DNA of 64,000 nt from Mixta calida (GCF_002953215.1 NZ_CP026378.1:3764540-3828539), one strand, 5' to 3'. Positions 7,317-16,288 are shown, counted from the stretch's first letter. Notes: a model not told the origin generated them from the sequence alone. Translations and numbers: made by a program.

Positions 7317-7985
7317 TCAGCGGCGGGCCGCAGCCTGCTTTTTCATGACCGCAGCCAGCCGCTCAATGTCTTTTTTAACGCCGCAGCCTTCATGCAGTTG
7401 CAGCGCCCGTGTAAGGTGAGGTAACGCCTCGTCAGCCCTGCCCGCATCGCGCAGCACATACCCGGTAATTTTGTGCAGCTTGGCGCGCACCTGGTCGGGC
7501 ATGTCTTCGGATTCCGTCAGCCTGAGCGTTGCCAGCAGCGGGTTGATATCCACCGGTGCTTTTACCGTCCAGGCACGCGTCGCCGCGCTGGCCACTTCCT
7601 CGGCCAGCAGGTAGGCGGTGCTGTCACGCTTAAAGCCGTCAGGCGGGACAAGCCCGTGCGTCAGGGCGTGGCGCGCAATCTCCAGCGCGCCGGGAATGTC
7701 GCCCGTATCAAGCCGCCAGATCATGACGGTCATCAGGACGGCATCCTGCACGGCTTTCCCCTGGCTCAGCACGCCCGCCACCCACGGCTGATAGTCCGGC
7801 AGCATCTGGCGCTTCAGCTCCGCCTTGCGCTCGGTGGAGCGCACTTTTTTCAGGCGACGCTTGTCGTCGTTGAGCTTTACCAGCATCTGCTCATAGCCGG
7901 TTGCGTGGCGCAGCGGGTTGCTCTGCTGCTGTGCGGCCTCAATGGCCTGCTGGCGCATCATGTGACGTCGGGCAGGGCTTAACAT
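7317..7985 (-). CDS. M: Terminase small subunit gpM
   Basis: A 222-residue protein matching P2 gpM, the small terminase subunit that with gpP cuts the cos site and packages DNA. Matching parts are SPARRHMMRQQAIEAAQQQ, then KRQMLPDYQPWVAGVL and DVMIWRLDTGD-like MVMIWRLDTGDIPGAL. In P2 this subunit is in the head operon and not beside gpP, as here. It starts three bases after the stop of the capsid gene. Confidence 0.93.
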   Translation of the reverse strand: MLSPARRHMMRQQAIEAAQQQSNPLRHATGYEQMLVKLNDDKRRLKKVRSTERKAELKRQMLPDYQPWVAGVLSQGKAVQDAVLMTVMIWRLDTGDIPGALEIARHALTHGLVPPDGFKRDSTAYLLAEEVASAATRAWTVKAPVDINPLLATLRLTESEDMPDQVRAKLHKITGYVLRDAGRADEALPHLTRALQLHEGCGVKKDIERLAAVMKKQAAARR

Positions 7986-7988
7986 GGG

Positions 7989-9068
7989 TTACGCCTCCGG
8001 GGTTTCCGCCGGGGTTTCCGCTTTCGCCTCAACCGGCGCGTCAGACAGCTCAATGTTTTCCACCAGGCAGCCTGCCGCGTAGTCTTCCACCACGTAGTCC
8101 TCGTTGATGGACTCGTAGTTTTCGATGCGGTCGCGCTTCGGCACCTCGTCGATCAGGCGGCGGTGCGTGCCTTCCTGCCAGTAAATTGACAGGTTATCGA
8201 GGCGCGTAATCATCAGGGCATTGGCCGGGAAATACGGCACGCGCACGGCAGGCAGGTTGCCGATGCGTTTCTGACTGACAATCAGGTCGGCGGCCAGCTG
8301 CTCGGTGTTGGCCTGGCTCTGGTTCACGATGGGGAAATACTTGTCGGCCAGCAGCTGACGGCCGCAGATCACAACCAGCTCCGGGTCTTCCTGATACCAC
8401 GGCTCAATCAGGGTGTTGGTGGCGTCCATCACCAGTGCGTCAAGGTTCACATAGGTGCGCCCTTTGCCGACCAGCACCTTGTCTTCCACCGTGCCGTTCT
8501 CAAGGGTGACGTTGCTCATCACGCGCTTGGGTGCGTTGTCGCGATACTTCTGCAACCAGCCCACGGCCACGTCCTGCAACATGGGGTTAACGGCGCGATT
8601 GGAGGTTTTGGCGCGGTGGGTACCGTTAAAGCCGATCATGATGCGGTCGAGTGACTGGCGCTTTACGATGGCATCACGCAGGCGGGCCTGAAAATCTTCA
8701 TAGCGGGCCCACAAATCCAGCGTGTTATAGCGAATATGAAAGTCGTAGTTCACCTGCGCGCACTCATACATGTCGCTGTCCAGCGCGGCAAAGTCGGCGG
8801 TTTCGCGCTCGTCGCCGCCTGCGGTGTCGGTGGTGCTGGCAATCGAGCCGGTCACGCCGATGCCGATTTTCTCGCCCTTCATTTCAGCAACCGGCACGAT
8901 GTTGATGCGGGTCAGAAAGTCCGAGGACTCCTGTACGCGGTTCATCAGGGTCTGCGTGACCGACGGCTCCACGGTGAATTTTTTGTTCATGTCGCCGGTG
9001 TCAACGCCGTTCAGCTCGGCCAGGCGGGACATAAAGGCGTTAAATTTAAAGCGGGTGTTCTGGCGCAT
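7989..9068 (-). CDS. N: Major capsid protein gpN
   Basis: A 359-residue P2-type capsid protein (HK97 fold). Family stretches include MRQNTRFKFNAFMSRLAEL, then KFTVEPSVTQTLMNRVQESS and INIVPVAEMKGEKIGIGVTG. In P2 the first 31 residues are removed by the gpO protease. AGGAG stands six bases before the ATG. The C-terminus has an acidic Ala/Pro/Glu tail (APVEAKAETPAETPEA) longer than in P2. Confidence 0.95.
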   Translation of the reverse strand: MRQNTRFKFNAFMSRLAELNGVDTGDMNKKFTVEPSVTQTLMNRVQESSDFLTRINIVPVAEMKGEKIGIGVTGSIASTTDTAGGDERETADFAALDSDMYECAQVNYDFHIRYNTLDLWARYEDFQARLRDAIVKRQSLDRIMIGFNGTHRAKTSNRAVNPMLQDVAVGWLQKYRDNAPKRVMSNVTLENGTVEDKVLVGKGRTYVNLDALVMDATNTLIEPWYQEDPELVVICGRQLLADKYFPIVNQSQANTEQLAADLIVSQKRIGNLPAVRVPYFPANALMITRLDNLSIYWQEGTHRRLIDEVPKRDRIENYESINEDYVVEDYAAGCLVENIELSDAPVEAKAETPAETPEA

Positions 9069-9118
9069 CTGCGCTCCTGTTCTGTTCAGTTATCGGGTTG
9101 TGGTTCAGGCAATGCCTG

Positions 9119-9967
9119 TCAGCAGTCGGTCTGCGCGCCGGATTTCGGGTCGCTGCCGGTTGCCGCCGGACGACGGGTAAAGCTGGCACCGTCATTCTGC
9201 GAAAGCTGCGTTTTCAGCGCGCTGAAGGCGTTGCGGTCGTCTGCGCTCTGCTGCTCCAGCGCCTCAAGGCGTCCGGTTAAGCCCGCTTCCAGCGCCGACA
9301 GCTTCTGCGTCAGCTCTTCCTCGTTCTGCTGCACCTTTTCCGCAACGGCCGTGACGGCCGCGCCCATGTCGGCAAACTGCTCGCTGTCGGTTTTCTTTTT
9401 GCGGGAAAACAGGCCGGTGACGTAGCTCAGAACGGACGGGGCCGGATCGGATTCTTCGGTGAACTCAATCAGCGTTTCTTCCGCAGCCGTAAACAGGTTG
9501 TCTTTATGCAGCTTGCGTGAGGCCAGCGGATTCGCCGCAGCGGTGGCGCTGAAGCTCAGAATCTCAGTGCCGAGGCTTGCCGGGTCGTCGGTCACGGCCA
9601 GACCAACCAGATAGGCTTCGCCGGTGTCGGCAAACGCCGGATTCACCTCAATGGAGGTGTAAATTTTCTGGCGTGCCTTTGTCAGCGCAACCAGCTCCGG
9701 CGTCGGGTCAATCCAGCCATACAGCGCCAGCTTGCCTTTCAGCGGGCCGTCGGTGATTTCTGCCGCTTCCACGGCGGTGACGTCACCAAAGCGGCGGAAG
9801 GTGCCGTCAGGCCCGTAGCTCTTGATGTGTTCCATATTGATGCGTGCGCCGTAGACGGACGGGTCATAGCTCGCCGCCATCTGAGAAATCCAGTCACGGG
9901 AAATTTTGCGCCCGTCGGTGGTTGCGCCTTCGACGGCGATGCGAAAACGCTTTGCTTTAGTTGCCAT
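9119..9967 (-). CDS. O: Capsid scaffold and maturation protease gpO
   Basis: A 282-residue protein like P2 gpO. Residues 1 to about 140 form the serine protease (family S73); Asp18, His47 (NMEHIKS) and Ser105 (IYTSIEV) fit the known Asp-His-Ser triad. Residues from about 190 are a helical scaffold rich in Glu and Gln (VAEKVQQNEEELTQKL, SALEAGLTGRLEALEQQ) that shapes the head and is then removed. It is the first gene of the leftward head operon and is divergent from P; the 145 bases between 9968 and 10112 must hold both late promoters. Confidence 0.94.
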   Translation of the reverse strand: MATKAKRFRIAVEGATTDGRKISRDWISQMAASYDPSVYGARINMEHIKSYGPDGTFRRFGDVTAVEAAEITDGPLKGKLALYGWIDPTPELVALTKARQKIYTSIEVNPAFADTGEAYLVGLAVTDDPASLGTEILSFSATAAANPLASRKLHKDNLFTAAEETLIEFTEESDPAPSVLSYVTGLFSRKKKTDSEQFADMGAAVTAVAEKVQQNEEELTQKLSALEAGLTGRLEALEQQSADDRNAFSALKTQLSQNDGASFTRRPAATGSDPKSGAQTDC

Positions 9968-10112
9968 TAATCAGGCTCCGGTCAGGGGTGTGGTTCGGTT
10001 CGGGGTCAGTTTCCCTGCCACGGGGTTTTCCCTCAACGTAAGCCGGTTTGCTCACGGATGAGCGGACAGGGACAGCGGGCGCGGGCGTTTTGGCACCGGT
10101 AGCCTTATCGCC

Positions 10113-11876
10113 ATGAACATGACACCCACCACCACCATCAGCGATCCGCGCCGCCAGGCAGCCCTGCTTTACTGGCAGGGTTACTCTGTGCGCCAGATAG
10201 CGGAAACGCTCAGCATCAAAACGCCGACCGTGCAGAGCTGGAAGCTGCGCGACGCGTGGGAGGACGTTGCGCCCATCAGTCGCGTGGAAGCCAGCATGGA
10301 GGCGCGGTTAATTCAGCTCATCCTGAAAGAGGTCAAAGGCAATGGTGACTACAAAGAGATAGACGCGCTTGGCCGTCAGATTGAACGCCTCGCCCGCGTG
10401 GAGCGCTACCGCAGCAGCGGCAACGAGGCCGATCTGAATCCGAACGTACGCAACCGTAACAAAGGCGAGCGCCAGCCGGTCGTGAAGAACGTCTTCAGCG
10501 ACGAGCAGGCGGAAAAGCTGACCGGCCTGTTTATGGATAACTGCTTTGAATATCAGCTCAACTGGCACAAAGCCGGACTGGATCACCGTATCCGCAACAT
10601 CCTGAAGTCGCGCCAGATAGGTGCCACGTTCTACTTTGCCCGCGAGGCGCTGATTGACGCGCTGACCACCGGGCGCAACCAGATATTTTTGTCGGCCAGC
10701 AAGGCGCAGGCGCACGTCTTTAAAAACTACATCATTGACTTTGCCCGCCAGGTGGACGTTGACCTGAAGGGCGACCCGATTGTGCTGCCGAACGGTGCCC
10801 GCCTGATTTTTCTTGGCACCAACGTGCGCACCGCGCAGAGCTACACCGGCAACCTGTATCTCGATGAATATTTCTGGATACCGAAATTCCAGGAGCTGCG
10901 AAAGGTCGCCAGCGGCATGTCGCTGCATAAAAAGTGGCGCACCACCTACTTTTCCACGCCGTCGAGCCTGTCGCACTCCGCTTATCCGTTCTGGTCGGGC
11001 GAGCTGTTCAACAAAGGGCGGCGCAGCAAAGCCGATCGCATCGAAATCGACCTGTCGCATACGCACCTGGCAAAAGGCGCGCTGTGCGGTGACGGCCAGT
11101 GGCGGCAGATTGTGACGGTTGAGGATGCGCTGACCGGCGGCTGTAACCTGTTTGACCTCGACCAGCTCCAGCTGGAATACAGCCCGTCGGAATACCAGAA
11201 CCTGCTGATGTGTGAGTTTGTGGACGATGAGGCGAGCGTGTTCCCGTTCGCCGAGCTGCAGACCTGCATGATCGACAGCCTGGAGGAATGGAGCGACTTT
11301 AACCCGTACCTGCCGCGCCCGTTTGATTACCGCCCGGTCTGGATTGGCTACGACCCGTCGCACACCGGCGACAGCGCAGGCTGTGCCGTTATCGCGCCGC
11401 CGCTGGTTGCGGGCGGCAAGTTTCGCGTGCTGGAGCGTCACCAGTGGCGGGGCATGGACTTTGCCGCGCAGGCAAAATCCATTGAGGACTTAACGAAAAA
11501 ATACACCGTCGAGTATATCGGCGTGGATGCGACCGGCATCGGCCAGGGCGTTTTCCAGCTGGTTCGCCAGTTCTACCCGGCGGCGCGTGAAATCCGTTAC
11601 TCGCCGGAAGTGAAAACCGCGATGGTGCTGAAGGCAAAAGACACCATCAGCAGCGGACGCCTGGAATACGATGCGGGCCAGACCGACATTACGCAGTCTT
11701 TTATGGCAATCCGCAAAACCATGACCGCCAGCGGCAACCGCTCCACCTATGAGGCGAGCCGCAGCGAGGACGCCAGCCACGCCGACGTCGCCTGGGCAAT
11801 CATGCACGCCCTGCTTAACGAACCGCTGACCGCCGCCAGCGGCGGCGCTAACCCTTCAATTCTGGAATTTTACTGA
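10113..11876 (+). CDS. P: Terminase large subunit gpP
   Basis: A 587-residue terminase ATPase/nuclease like P2 gpP. The N-terminus has a helix-turn-helix (YWQGYSVRQIAETLSIKTPT). The ATPase part has the P-loop-like RQIGATFYFAREAL near residue 165 and the Walker B-like NLYLDEYFW near 247. The nuclease part begins about residue 410 (VWIGYDPSHTGDSAGCAV). The product drives DNA packaging and cuts cos together with gpM. It overlaps gene Q by one base. The start could be ATG 10113 or ATG 10119; neither has a strong ribosome site. Confidence 0.95.
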   Translation: MNMTPTTTISDPRRQAALLYWQGYSVRQIAETLSIKTPTVQSWKLRDAWEDVAPISRVEASMEARLIQLILKEVKGNGDYKEIDALGRQIERLARVERYRSSGNEADLNPNVRNRNKGERQPVVKNVFSDEQAEKLTGLFMDNCFEYQLNWHKAGLDHRIRNILKSRQIGATFYFAREALIDALTTGRNQIFLSASKAQAHVFKNYIIDFARQVDVDLKGDPIVLPNGARLIFLGTNVRTAQSYTGNLYLDEYFWIPKFQELRKVASGMSLHKKWRTTYFSTPSSLSHSAYPFWSGELFNKGRRSKADRIEIDLSHTHLAKGALCGDGQWRQIVTVEDALTGGCNLFDLDQLQLEYSPSEYQNLLMCEFVDDEASVFPFAELQTCMIDSLEEWSDFNPYLPRPFDYRPVWIGYDPSHTGDSAGCAVIAPPLVAGGKFRVLERHQWRGMDFAAQAKSIEDLTKKYTVEYIGVDATGIGQGVFQLVRQFYPAAREIRYSPEVKTAMVLKAKDTISSGRLEYDAGQTDITQSFMAIRKTMTASGNRSTYEASRSEDASHADVAWAIMHALLNEPLTAASGGANPSILEFY

Positions 11877-12919
11877 TGAGCAAACGCAGGGGCCGTAAGG
11901 CTTTCAACGCAAAAACGCAGCCCGTACCGGCCGCCGCACCGCAGCAGCAGGCGGAAGCGTTCACCTTTGGCGAGCCGACGCCGGTTATGGACAAGCGCGA
12001 TATCCTGGATTATGCCGAGTGCATCGGTAACGGGCGCTGGTATGAGCCGCCGGTCAGCTTTCACGGGCTGGCGAAAAGCCTGCGAGCGGCGGTGCATCAC
12101 AGCTCGCCGATTTATGTGAAGCGAAACATACTGGCGTCCACTTTTGTGCCGCACCCGATGATGAGCCAGCAGGAGTTCAGCAAGTTTGCGCTGGACTATC
12201 TGGTGTTCGGCAATGCCTTTGCCGAGCTGCGCCGTAACGGCCTCGGTGAGCCGTGGCGACTGGAAACCACGCCCGCGAAGTTTACCCGCCGGGGCGTGGA
12301 GGAAGGCGTTTACTGGTTTGTGAATGACTGGAAAGAGCCGCATCCGTTCGCCGCTGGCAGCGTCTTCCACCTCATTGAGCCGGATATTAACCAGGAGCTG
12401 TACGGCCTGCCGGAATATCTCAGCGCGTTAAACTCTGCCTGGCTGAATGAAGCGGCCACGCTGTTTCGCCGCAAGTATTATCAGAACGGCGCACACGCAG
12501 GCTACATCCTGTATATGACCGACGCGGCGCAGAGCAGCAGCGATATCGACCGGATGCGCCAGGCGATGCGCGACACGAAAGGCCTGGGTAACTTCCGCAA
12601 TCTGTTTATGTACGCGCCGAACGGCAAGCCGGACGGAATTAAGATCCTGCCGCTCAGCGAGGTGGCGACGAAAGATGATTTCTTTAACATCAAAAAGGCC
12701 AGCCGTGACGACCTGCTGAGCGCGCACCGCGTGCCGCCGCAAATGATGGGGATTATCCCGGACGGTGCAGGCGGCTTTGGCGATTCGGTGAAGGCGGCAC
12801 AGGTGTTTGTCCGCAATGAGCTGACGCCGTTGCAGGAAAGGATAAAGGAAATTAACAGCTGGGCAGGCGAAGAGGTGATCGCGTTCCGCCCCTACGAGCT
12901 TGAGCAAAAAACGACCTGA
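11876..12919 (+). CDS. Q: Portal protein gpQ
   Basis: A 347-residue portal protein of the P2 family that forms the dodecameric DNA channel in the head vertex. It contains YAECIGNGRWYEPPVSFHGL, then LDYLVFGNAFAELRRNGLGE and SAHRVPPQMMGIIPDGAGGFG. The N-terminal 30 residues are basic and Ala/Gln rich. It is translationally coupled to gpP (TGATG) and is the last gene before cos, as in P2. Confidence 0.95.
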   Translation: MSKRRGRKAFNAKTQPVPAAAPQQQAEAFTFGEPTPVMDKRDILDYAECIGNGRWYEPPVSFHGLAKSLRAAVHHSSPIYVKRNILASTFVPHPMMSQQEFSKFALDYLVFGNAFAELRRNGLGEPWRLETTPAKFTRRGVEEGVYWFVNDWKEPHPFAAGSVFHLIEPDINQELYGLPEYLSALNSAWLNEAATLFRRKYYQNGAHAGYILYMTDAAQSSSDIDRMRQAMRDTKGLGNFRNLFMYAPNGKPDGIKILPLSEVATKDDFFNIKKASRDDLLSAHRVPPQMMGIIPDGAGGFGDSVKAAQVFVRNELTPLQERIKEINSWAGEEVIAFRPYELEQKTT

Positions 12920-12984
12920 CCTGCCAGCTCTCAACGCGCCGCATTTCACGATAGATCACCGCTCAAAATCCCGCCCGCATACGT

Positions 12985-13024
12985 AACCCCGTAAACGCCC
13001 CCATACGCGTTTTGCGGGGTTTTC
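12985..13024 (+). terminator. Terminator after gene Q
   Basis: AACCCCG at 12985-12991 pairs with CGGGGTT at 13015-13021, extended by AAACG/CGTTTT, and the stem runs into TTTTC. It lies 65 bases after the gpQ stop and should end the P-Q transcript before cos. Confidence 0.65.
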
Positions 13025-13118
13025 TCGTTTCGCTTGTTCTTATTCATCTGCCGCCGCTGCGCTCGTCTGCGTGGCGCTGGCGCGTCCTGCGCGTGAATGT
13101 TTTCACCGTTCGCGCGCA

Positions 13119-13137
13119 ATGCTATCCCCGCCACGCC
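13119..13137 (-). other. cos site (19-base cohesive end)
   Basis: The minus strand reads GGCGTGGCGGGGATAGCAT. The P2 cohesive end as I remember it is GGCGAGGCGGGGAAAGCAC, which agrees at 16 of 19 positions. The site lies between Q and A, exactly where cos is in P2 and 186. The gpM-gpP terminase should nick here. The identity is by memory of P2, not by a search. Confidence 0.75.
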
Positions 13138-13178
13138 TGCCCGCTTTATGCATCGTTTTTAATGCAGGTGCATGATCC

Positions 13179-13207
13179 AAAAAAAACGGGGCCAGCTGTG
13201 GCCCCGT
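13179..13207 (-). terminator. Terminator for leftward early transcripts
   Basis: ACGGGGCCA-GCTG-TGGCCCCGT (13186-13207) is a perfect nine-pair stem. Eight A residues at 13179-13186 become a U run on the minus strand. It should stop transcription from gene A and the LexA-controlled gene before it reaches cos. Confidence 0.8.
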
Positions 13208-13413
13208 CATATGTTTTTTGCTGTATATGGTGCATGCAAATCCATGCGTGTTATGCATGCATGGCCTGCCGCAAAGAGAAACCGCTCACTAACTTCTTTT
13301 AAAAGACGTTTCAAGACGGCCAGTTTTTTAAATGATTCCCTGATGAAGTGAAGCCGACTACATTATTTTTTGTGTTTTATCGGGTGCGATTCAATTCGCC
13401 TGGACAGTAACCT

Positions 13414-13611
13414 TCAGGGTTGTTTTTCAAGCGGCACGGCTGAAAAGAAGACTGAAAACTGTTGATTAGCCATTGCAGTATTACCGGCAATATCAGCTAT
13501 CAGGCTGAGCGCGATCTCTCTGTCGCGTTCTTTGCAAATCCCTTCACTGGTCAGCCTTGCAATCAGCTCTACACGTTCAAGTATTACCCGCTTTTGTAAA
13601 TCATTATCCAT
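13414..13611 (-). CDS. Small SOS-controlled phage protein (antirepressor candidate)
   Basis: A 65-residue protein, start MDNDLQKRVILERVELIARL, of unknown family; it is mostly helical by composition. The start is fixed by GGGGAGG a few bases upstream; the longer frame from 13653 would begin inside the LexA box. A perfect LexA box lies 21-36 bases upstream of the ATG. In phage 186 the LexA-controlled gene in this place, between A and cos, is tum, whose product disarms CI during the SOS response. This protein is much shorter than Tum (about 146 residues), and I see no clear likeness, so only position and control support the idea. Confidence 0.6.
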   Translation of the reverse strand: MDNDLQKRVILERVELIARLTSEGICKERDREIALSLIADIAGNTAMANQQFSVFFSAVPLEKQP

Positions 13612-13631
13612 GCGCCCTCCCCTTTCGATTA

Positions 13632-13647
13632 CTGTACAGATATACAG
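13632..13647. promoter_or_regulatory. LexA box
   Basis: CTGTACAGATATACAG fits the consensus CTGT-N8-ACAG without mismatch. It lies just upstream of the small leftward gene at 13414-13611 and would place it under SOS control. The minus strand has TATGCT next to the box as a possible -10 element. Confidence 0.85.
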
Positions 13648-13811
13648 TAGCATAGCACTATCACTCAGAAAAAGAAAAATATTAATGGCGAATAGCTTTT
13701 TTATCTTGATGATAAGAAAGACTATTTACGTCGTTTGACCTACTAATAACTAACCTGCCAACCTCCCTTTAGTCAGCTACCATCCGTCCGCCTTTTATTA
13801 ACCTTAGTTCA

Positions 13812-16064
13812 TTATTGTGCGTTTTTTGCTCGCGCCATATCGGCCAATCGGTTTACTCTGGCTAACAGGCTCTCCTTTCTTGATGATGCTTTTGCGCGCA
13901 ATAACTCACCATATTTGGAGCTACGGAACATACGACCGGCGATTTTCGTTTCGGTACCGCCAAGCAAACGCACAGCCAGACCGCGACTGATGGTTTCACC
14001 GCACAAATCTTTCACCTGGCTTATCACGTTGTCGCATGCAGCCTCAATTTTCTCCGATCGCCTCAGCCTCAGGTGCCTTTTTTCTGGCTTCTGCGCTCTA
14101 ATCCGGCTTAGCAGCTGCCGCCTTTCTCGCCTGCTCATGCCGTCCAGGTCTATTTCTGGATAACTTTCCGGGGAATTCGAATCCTTGGATCTCAAACCTC
14201 CCGTACAGTTATTGACAGAACTCCAAGGGGACGCGGGCGCGTCCCTCAATTCAAAAGCCAGGTCAACGGCGGCACGCTTCGGCACAATCTTCCACTGCGT
14301 GAGGCGGGTTAAAATGGGGGTGTCGTCACCAATAGCTGTCGCGTATACACCTTTGATACGCGTGATTTCTTCACCGTACTGATTGCAGTCCTCGCTTGTC
14401 TGATACCAGTTACGCACGACCAAATCGTCACGTTTTACAAACGGCCCGCCCTGAGCATTAACGTACTCAGCCCATTTGCCGCCATCAGCTGCGTCATGCA
14501 CAGCAGCAAATTCAACACTCAAACCGTGGGCGGTTTCGCTGTCTGCCATTTTGCGTAATTCACGGAAAACAGTCACAGGTGCGCCACCGATAAACTGAAA
14601 CTGGCGGATATTCCATCGGGCTGCCCAGGCACAAACGGCGGGTGCGGTTTCCTTCAGCTCCTTACCGCTTTCGTCGTCCAGCTCGCCGTCCAGCGCATAT
14701 CCGTCGATATTTTTTGAAATGTACTTCGCCACGTAGCCGGTTGCGCTGCCTTTCTCTGGATCAATGGATTCTGCATGGAAACGAGCCTTGCGGGCTTTTT
14801 CTGTAGTCAGCTCGCTACTGTCCTGTTGATAGGCATAGTCGCGGATCACCTGGCGCACCTGCTCCACATCTTCCGGGCGCATAAACATCAGCATATGCCA
14901 GTGCGGGGTGCCGTCATGGTGCGGCTCGGCAACACGAATCCCGAAAATACGGATATCTTCACGATGAAGCTTGGAGCGGATTTTCTGCCATACATTGCAC
15001 AGGTAACGCTGGGTATCTGACGGGCTGGCACCGTTCCACTTACGATTGCGGTGACCGGTCTTAATGGTGGCGTGATAGCGGGCGGGTGCGGTCAGCGTAT
15101 AAAATTCACCAACAAAGCCCATTTCAGCACAAATATCTTCAAAGCCGCGAATACGGTTCATTAACTCACCACGACGAATATTAGGGTTAGCAACGCTACC
15201 GTCGTATTTTTCAATAAGACTAATTCGGTTGCCTTCCTCGTCTTCTAAATCCATACCTTTGAGATACTCACGGGTGCGGCGCTTCTGTTCGCGCCATTCA
15301 ATAACAGTCATTGAGCTGGCGTAAGGGGTATGCTTTTTGCTGACGTTCGCCAGGGCAATTTGCAGATGCTCACGCCATGAGGCAGCCACACGACGCAGGC
15401 GACCTTTCCACCATGTTTCGTTTTGCATGCGCATGATCGCGGGTGCTACATCTTCAGGGCAGAACAGACGGGAAGTAACTTTTTCCCATAACGGCGGGGT
15501 CTGCCCCATTTCACGGGCGATCGCGGCAGCGGTCATATAGATGCGGTGAGTGTATTTGTAATCTGACTCGTCGGCAGACTGTGAATGCGCCTGCGCCATT
15601 TCCGCCAGAATAAAGCTGGCGGCATCACCGGCCAGCAAATCCACATCAGCGCGGGACATATCGGGCAGTCGGTTAAATCGACGCATCAACTCCCACAGCG
15701 TACCGGCAGCACCGGCAGCCCCCTGTTGTTCTCCGGCATTACCGGCCAGCAGGGTAAATGTTCCGGTGGACATTTCGCCGAGGCGGTACTGCGCGTTAAC
15801 TTTTTCAACGCGTGGCAATGTGCGCTCAACGAAAGTTTTCGTTAAATACACATTGGCACGGGCTGTGCCCTGGTTTTTCTTCAGCTCGCTTGTGCGGCGT
15901 TTAACGTCCAGCTGTACCAGTACGGGCTGCTTTTCCAATAACTCCTGCGCACGCAACAGCGCCGCAATCATCTGATCGCGGCGGCGGATTTCTTCATAGG
16001 TAGGATAAGGGCTGGCGATGGCCTCCCGTGGAGCATTCCACGGGTAAGCGTATTCTTTCTGCAT
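13812..16064 (-). CDS. A: Replication initiator gpA (rolling circle, HUH)
   Basis: A 750-residue homologue of P2 gpA, which nicks the phage origin and stays linked to the 5' end for rolling-circle replication. The metal-binding HUH motif is GTPHWHMLMF at about residues 385-394, and the paired catalytic tyrosines are in YVAKYISKN at about 443-447. The start MQKEYAYPWNAP overlaps the upstream zinc-finger gene stop as ATGA, which decides it against a frame 51 bases longer. In P2 the origin lies inside A; I cannot point to the nick site here. The gene reads toward cos, as in P2. Confidence 0.94.
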   Translation of the reverse strand: MQKEYAYPWNAPREAIASPYPTYEEIRRRDQMIAALLRAQELLEKQPVLVQLDVKRRTSELKKNQGTARANVYLTKTFVERTLPRVEKVNAQYRLGEMSTGTFTLLAGNAGEQQGAAGAAGTLWELMRRFNRLPDMSRADVDLLAGDAASFILAEMAQAHSQSADESDYKYTHRIYMTAAAIAREMGQTPPLWEKVTSRLFCPEDVAPAIMRMQNETWWKGRLRRVAASWREHLQIALANVSKKHTPYASSMTVIEWREQKRRTREYLKGMDLEDEEGNRISLIEKYDGSVANPNIRRGELMNRIRGFEDICAEMGFVGEFYTLTAPARYHATIKTGHRNRKWNGASPSDTQRYLCNVWQKIRSKLHREDIRIFGIRVAEPHHDGTPHWHMLMFMRPEDVEQVRQVIRDYAYQQDSSELTTEKARKARFHAESIDPEKGSATGYVAKYISKNIDGYALDGELDDESGKELKETAPAVCAWAARWNIRQFQFIGGAPVTVFRELRKMADSETAHGLSVEFAAVHDAADGGKWAEYVNAQGGPFVKRDDLVVRNWYQTSEDCNQYGEEITRIKGVYATAIGDDTPILTRLTQWKIVPKRAAVDLAFELRDAPASPWSSVNNCTGGLRSKDSNSPESYPEIDLDGMSRRERRQLLSRIRAQKPEKRHLRLRRSEKIEAACDNVISQVKDLCGETISRGLAVRLLGGTETKIAGRMFRSSKYGELLRAKASSRKESLLARVNRLADMARAKNAQ

Positions 16065-16288
16065 CAGAGGCCGCCCTGGTAATGACGGCTTTTCAGCTCT
16101 GCGATTTCCTGACACGTCACGCAGCGGGTAACGCCGTGAATGGCACGGCGGCGTTTTTCCGGTATTGCTGCGTCACAGTCTTCGCAGAAAAAATTGCTGA
16201 CTTGCGTCGGCCGACCGGTTACCAGAATCACTTGCTGTTCCAGCTCCTCCTGCACGCGCTCTTGTACGCGATCCATTGAGTCGCCCAT
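16064..16288 (-). CDS. TraR/DksA-type zinc finger protein
   Basis: A 74-residue protein with a C4 zinc finger, C-E-D-C at about residue 35 and C-V-T-C at about 57 (FFCEDCDAAIPEKRR ... RCVTCQEIAE). It has the TraR/DksA C-terminal pattern, including PEKRR and GVTRCV. Small members of this family bind the RNA polymerase secondary channel. It is coupled to the upstream gene (TAATG) and to gene A (ATGA). AGGAG lies seven bases before its start. Its role in the phage is not known. Confidence 0.85.
   Translation of the reverse strand: MGDSMDRVQERVQEELEQQVILVTGRPTQVSNFFCEDCDAAIPEKRRRAIHGVTRCVTCQEIAELKSRHYQGGL

Larger units (their letters stand above)
12920..13413. other. Gene-free cos region between Q and the SOS gene
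   Basis: This 494-base stretch has two hairpin terminators and a cos-like sequence, described separately. Frames that cross it (13012-13302 for instance) have no ribosome site and cover the cos site, so I do not call them genes. Between 13140 and 13265 the pentamer TGCAT or its complement recurs several times, including an overlapping TGCATGCAT at 13254-13262. Confidence 0.7.

Noticed and set aside
10308..11441. Long (377-residue) minus-strand frame inside gene P
   Set aside because: It is a shadow of the GC-rich terminase gene; codon use and composition are those of the antisense strand.
13185..13265. Possible CRISPR-like or iteron array from the repeated TGCAT
   Set aside because: The units are short, irregular in spacing and in both orientations; there is no spacer pattern.
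13012..13302. 96-residue open frame on the plus strand after gene Q
   Set aside because: It covers a terminator, the cos site and a second terminator, has no ribosome site and no family likeness.
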